From an uncultured Clostridia bacterium (GTDB taxonomy: Bacteria > Bacillota > Clostridia > Oscillospirales > Oscillospiraceae): 7,832 nucleotides of DNA. Under the pieces are notes generated by a model that worked only from the letters and a program-made list of their open reading frames with translations, made no database searches and was not told the origin of the DNA. Where the stretch lies: NCBI GenBank assembly GCA_946187475.1, contig CAMHRJ010000094.1:1-7832 (forward strand), in the 5' to 3' direction. A program made the translations under genes and the position numbers. Position 1 is the first letter of the stretch. The number at the start of each line of letters is the position of its first letter. Of the stretch, positions 6,275 through 7,832 are shown piece after piece.

Positions 6275-7168
6275 ATGCCGCAAGGCGTTATCATCAAAGC
6301 CCTGAGCGGGTTCTATACTGTGAGCACCCCGGAAGGGATGTTCACCTGCAAGGCCCGGGGCCGCTTTCGCCACGACGGCACCAGCCCGCTGGTGGGCGAC
6401 CGGGTGGAGGTCCTGCCGGAGGGCGAGGGCAAGGGCCGCGTGGAACAGGTGCTGCCCCGTCGCAACCGCTTCATCCGTCCTGCCGTGGCGAACATCGACC
6501 AGATCGTCATGTTTGCCTCCGGCGCAAACCCGGTCACGGACCCCTTTCTGATCGACCGGGTCACGGCCATCGCCGCCCACTGCGGATGCGAGACCGTCAT
6601 CTGCATTAACAAAACCGATCTGGATGCCGCCCAGCGGCTGTTCGAGATCTATACCGCAGCCGGCTTTCCCGTGGTGCGCACCAGCGCCGAGACGGGGGAG
6701 GGCGTGGAGGAACTGCGCGCACTGCTGCGCGGGAAGATCAGCGCCTTCACCGGCAACTCCGGCGTGGGGAAATCCAGTCTCCTGAATCGGCTGGCCCCGG
6801 GGCTTTCCATTCCCGTGGGGGAGGTCAGCGAAAAGCTGGGCCGCGGACGGCATACCACCCGCCATGTGGAGTTTTTCGATCTGGGGGAGGGCACCTACAT
6901 CGCCGATACCCCGGGCTTTGCCAGCTACGAGGTGGAGCTCATCGAGCCCATTGCCTGCGACGCCCTGCAGTATGATTTCCGGGAGTTTCAGCCCTATCTG
7001 GGCCAGTGCCGATTCCAGGACTGCGCCCATCTGAAAGAGCCGGACTGCGCGGTGCTGGCGGCTCTGGCGGCGGGGGAGATCGCCCCGGAGCGCCACCGGA
7101 GCTATCAGCGGCTCTATGAACAGGCAAAAGCCATTCCCGACTGGGAACTGAAAAAACGCAATTCGTAA
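6275..7168 (+). CDS. rsgA: Ribosome small subunit GTPase RsgA (CpgA/YloQ)
   Basis: Ribosome-stimulated GTPase that acts late in 30S subunit assembly. From ATG 6275 the protein has 297 residues, typical of the family. Residues 1 to about 65 form the OB-fold (GVIIKALSGFYTV... LVGDRVEVL). The GTPase domain is circularly permuted, the family hallmark: G4 NKTD at 112-115 comes before G1 GNSGVGKSS at 160-168, followed by RGRHTTRH around 190-197 and G3 DTPG at 211-214. The C-terminal zinc-binding motif has Cys245, Cys250, His252 and Cys258. Placement directly after prkC is usual in Bacillota, and the B. subtilis orthologue CpgA is reported as a PrkC substrate. Ser156 and Thr159, just before the P-loop, are candidate phosphorylation sites here (inference). 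Fifteen bases separate it from prfA, where many relatives instead have rpe. Confidence 0.97.
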   Translation: MPQGVIIKALSGFYTVSTPEGMFTCKARGRFRHDGTSPLVGDRVEVLPEGEGKGRVEQVLPRRNRFIRPAVANIDQIVMFASGANPVTDPFLIDRVTAIAAHCGCETVICINKTDLDAAQRLFEIYTAAGFPVVRTSAETGEGVEELRALLRGKISAFTGNSGVGKSSLLNRLAPGLSIPVGEVSEKLGRGRHTTRHVEFFDLGEGTYIADTPGFASYEVELIEPIACDALQYDFREFQPYLGQCRFQDCAHLKEPDCAVLAALAAGEIAPERHRSYQRLYEQAKAIPDWELKKRNS

Positions 7169-7170
7169 GG

Positions 7171-7177
7171 AAAGGAG
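7171..7177 (+). promoter_or_regulatory. Ribosome binding site for prfA
   Basis: AAAGGAG lies six bases before the ATG at 7184, in the short gap after the rsgA stop. It supports the prfA start. Confidence 0.8.
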
Positions 7178-7183
7178 CACACC

Positions 7184-7832
7184 ATGCTGGAACGGCTGCA
7201 GGCGGCGGAAGCCCGCTATACCGAGATTGAAGCCAAGCTCGCCGACCCGGCCTGGTACTCCGATCCCGATGTCTTTCAAAAGCTCTACCGGGAGCAGCGG
7301 CAGCTGCAGCCCGTCATCGAGGCCTATCGGGCCTATTCCGCCGCGCTGGAGGACATGGAGCAGGCGAAGGCCCTGCTGGACGACCCGGAGCTGGGGGAGA
7401 TGGCGAAGGAAGAGCTGGCTGCGGCAAAAGAGCGCCTGCCGGAGCTGGAACACAAACTGAAGCTGCTGCTTCTGCCCAAAGACCCCAACGACGAGAAAAA
7501 CGTGATCCTGGAGATTCGCGGCGGCGTCGGGGGCGAGGAGAGCGCCCTTTTTGCCCACAGCCTCTACCGGATGTATGCCATGTACGCCGAGAAGCACGGC
7601 TGGAAGCTGGAGGTCGTGAACCTGAACGAAACGGAACTGGGCGGCGTCAAGGAGCTCAGCGCCATCATCGAAGGCGCGGGGGCTTACTCCCGCCTGAAGT
7701 TTGAAAGCGGCGTCCACCGTGTGCAGCGGGTGCCGGAGACCGAGTCCGGCGGCCGCATCCACACCAGCACCGCCACCGTGGCCGTCCTGCCGGAGCTGGA
7801 CGAGGTGGCCTTCCAGCTGGACCCCAAAGACC
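7184..7832 (+). CDS. prfA: Peptide chain release factor 1, 3' end outside window
   Basis: Class I release factor that reads UAA and UAG stop codons and triggers peptide release. The frame starts at ATG 7184 and is open to the window end (216 complete codons of an expected 355-360). It begins with the helical domain 1 ([21 protein letters not shown]), followed by [18 protein letters not shown] and the start of domain 2/4. The stop-codon-reading tripeptide is Pro184-Glu185-Thr186 within [20 protein letters not shown]. This PxT form identifies RF1 and excludes RF2, which has SPF there. The catalytic GGQ loop lies beyond the window. One mild departure is GGVGGEE near residue 111, where most relatives have AGTGGEE or GGAGGEE. 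Its place directly after rsgA is unusual; prfA often neighbours prmC, which could lie downstream but is not visible. Confidence 0.96.
   Translation, partial: MLERLQAAEARYTEIEAKLADPAWYSDPDVFQKLYREQRQLQPVIEAYRAYSAALEDMEQAKALLDDPELGEMAKEELAAAKERLPELEHKLKLLLLPKDPNDEKNVILEIRGGVGGEESALFAHSLYRMYAMYAEKHGWKLEVVNLNETELGGVKELSAIIEGAGAYSRLKFESGVHRVQRVPETESGGRIHTSTATVAVLPELDEVAFQLDPKD

Noticed and set aside
6170..7762. Long minus-strand open frame (530 codons) opposite rsgA and prfA
   Set aside because: Antisense to clear rsgA and prfA coding sequence with no recognisable motif or convincing start signal; same high-GC artefact.

Overview
The window is a compact run of eight co-directional (+ strand) housekeeping genes: def (5' end cut off), fmt, rsmB, rlmN, stp, prkC, rsgA and prfA (3' end cut off). 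I see no RNA gene, mobile element, CRISPR array, long repeat or terminator. The longest gap between genes is 38 bases, so there is no non-coding stretch worth separate description. DNA is GC-rich, with third codon positions mostly G or C throughout, and nothing in base use suggests recent transfer.

Organism: the def-fmt-rsmB-rlmN-stp-prkC-rsgA order, strong GGAGG ribosome binding sites and a PASTA-type serine/threonine kinase paired with a PP2C phosphatase point to Bacillota. The high GC content and protein style suggest a GC-rich clostridial lineage such as Oscillospiraceae (Oscillibacter/Flavonifractor-like). The phylum is fairly secure; the family is inference.

Layout: bases 1-3678 form a translation/RNA-modification block. 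Def removes the formyl group that Fmt puts on initiator Met-tRNA; RsmB methylates 16S rRNA; RlmN methylates 23S rRNA and tRNA. These four genes overlap by 1 to 4 bases (TGATG, ATGA, ATGA), so translation is probably coupled. Bases 3717-6261 hold the signalling pair: soluble phosphatase Stp and membrane kinase PrkC, whose three extracellular PASTA repeats are expected to sense cell-wall fragments. Bases 6275-7832 return to the ribosome with RsgA, a 30S assembly GTPase, and release factor 1. Genes in the second half are separated by 13 to 15 bases, each with its own strong ribosome binding site.

Taken together this looks like one long operon linking translation initiation, ribosome maturation, termination and cell-wall-sensing phosphorylation. 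I did not find an undescribed system. The points worth checking are synteny departures (prfA directly after rsgA; no gene between fmt and rsmB), a threonine-poor acidic activation loop and a degenerate second PASTA repeat in PrkC, and hydroxyl residues just before the RsgA P-loop.
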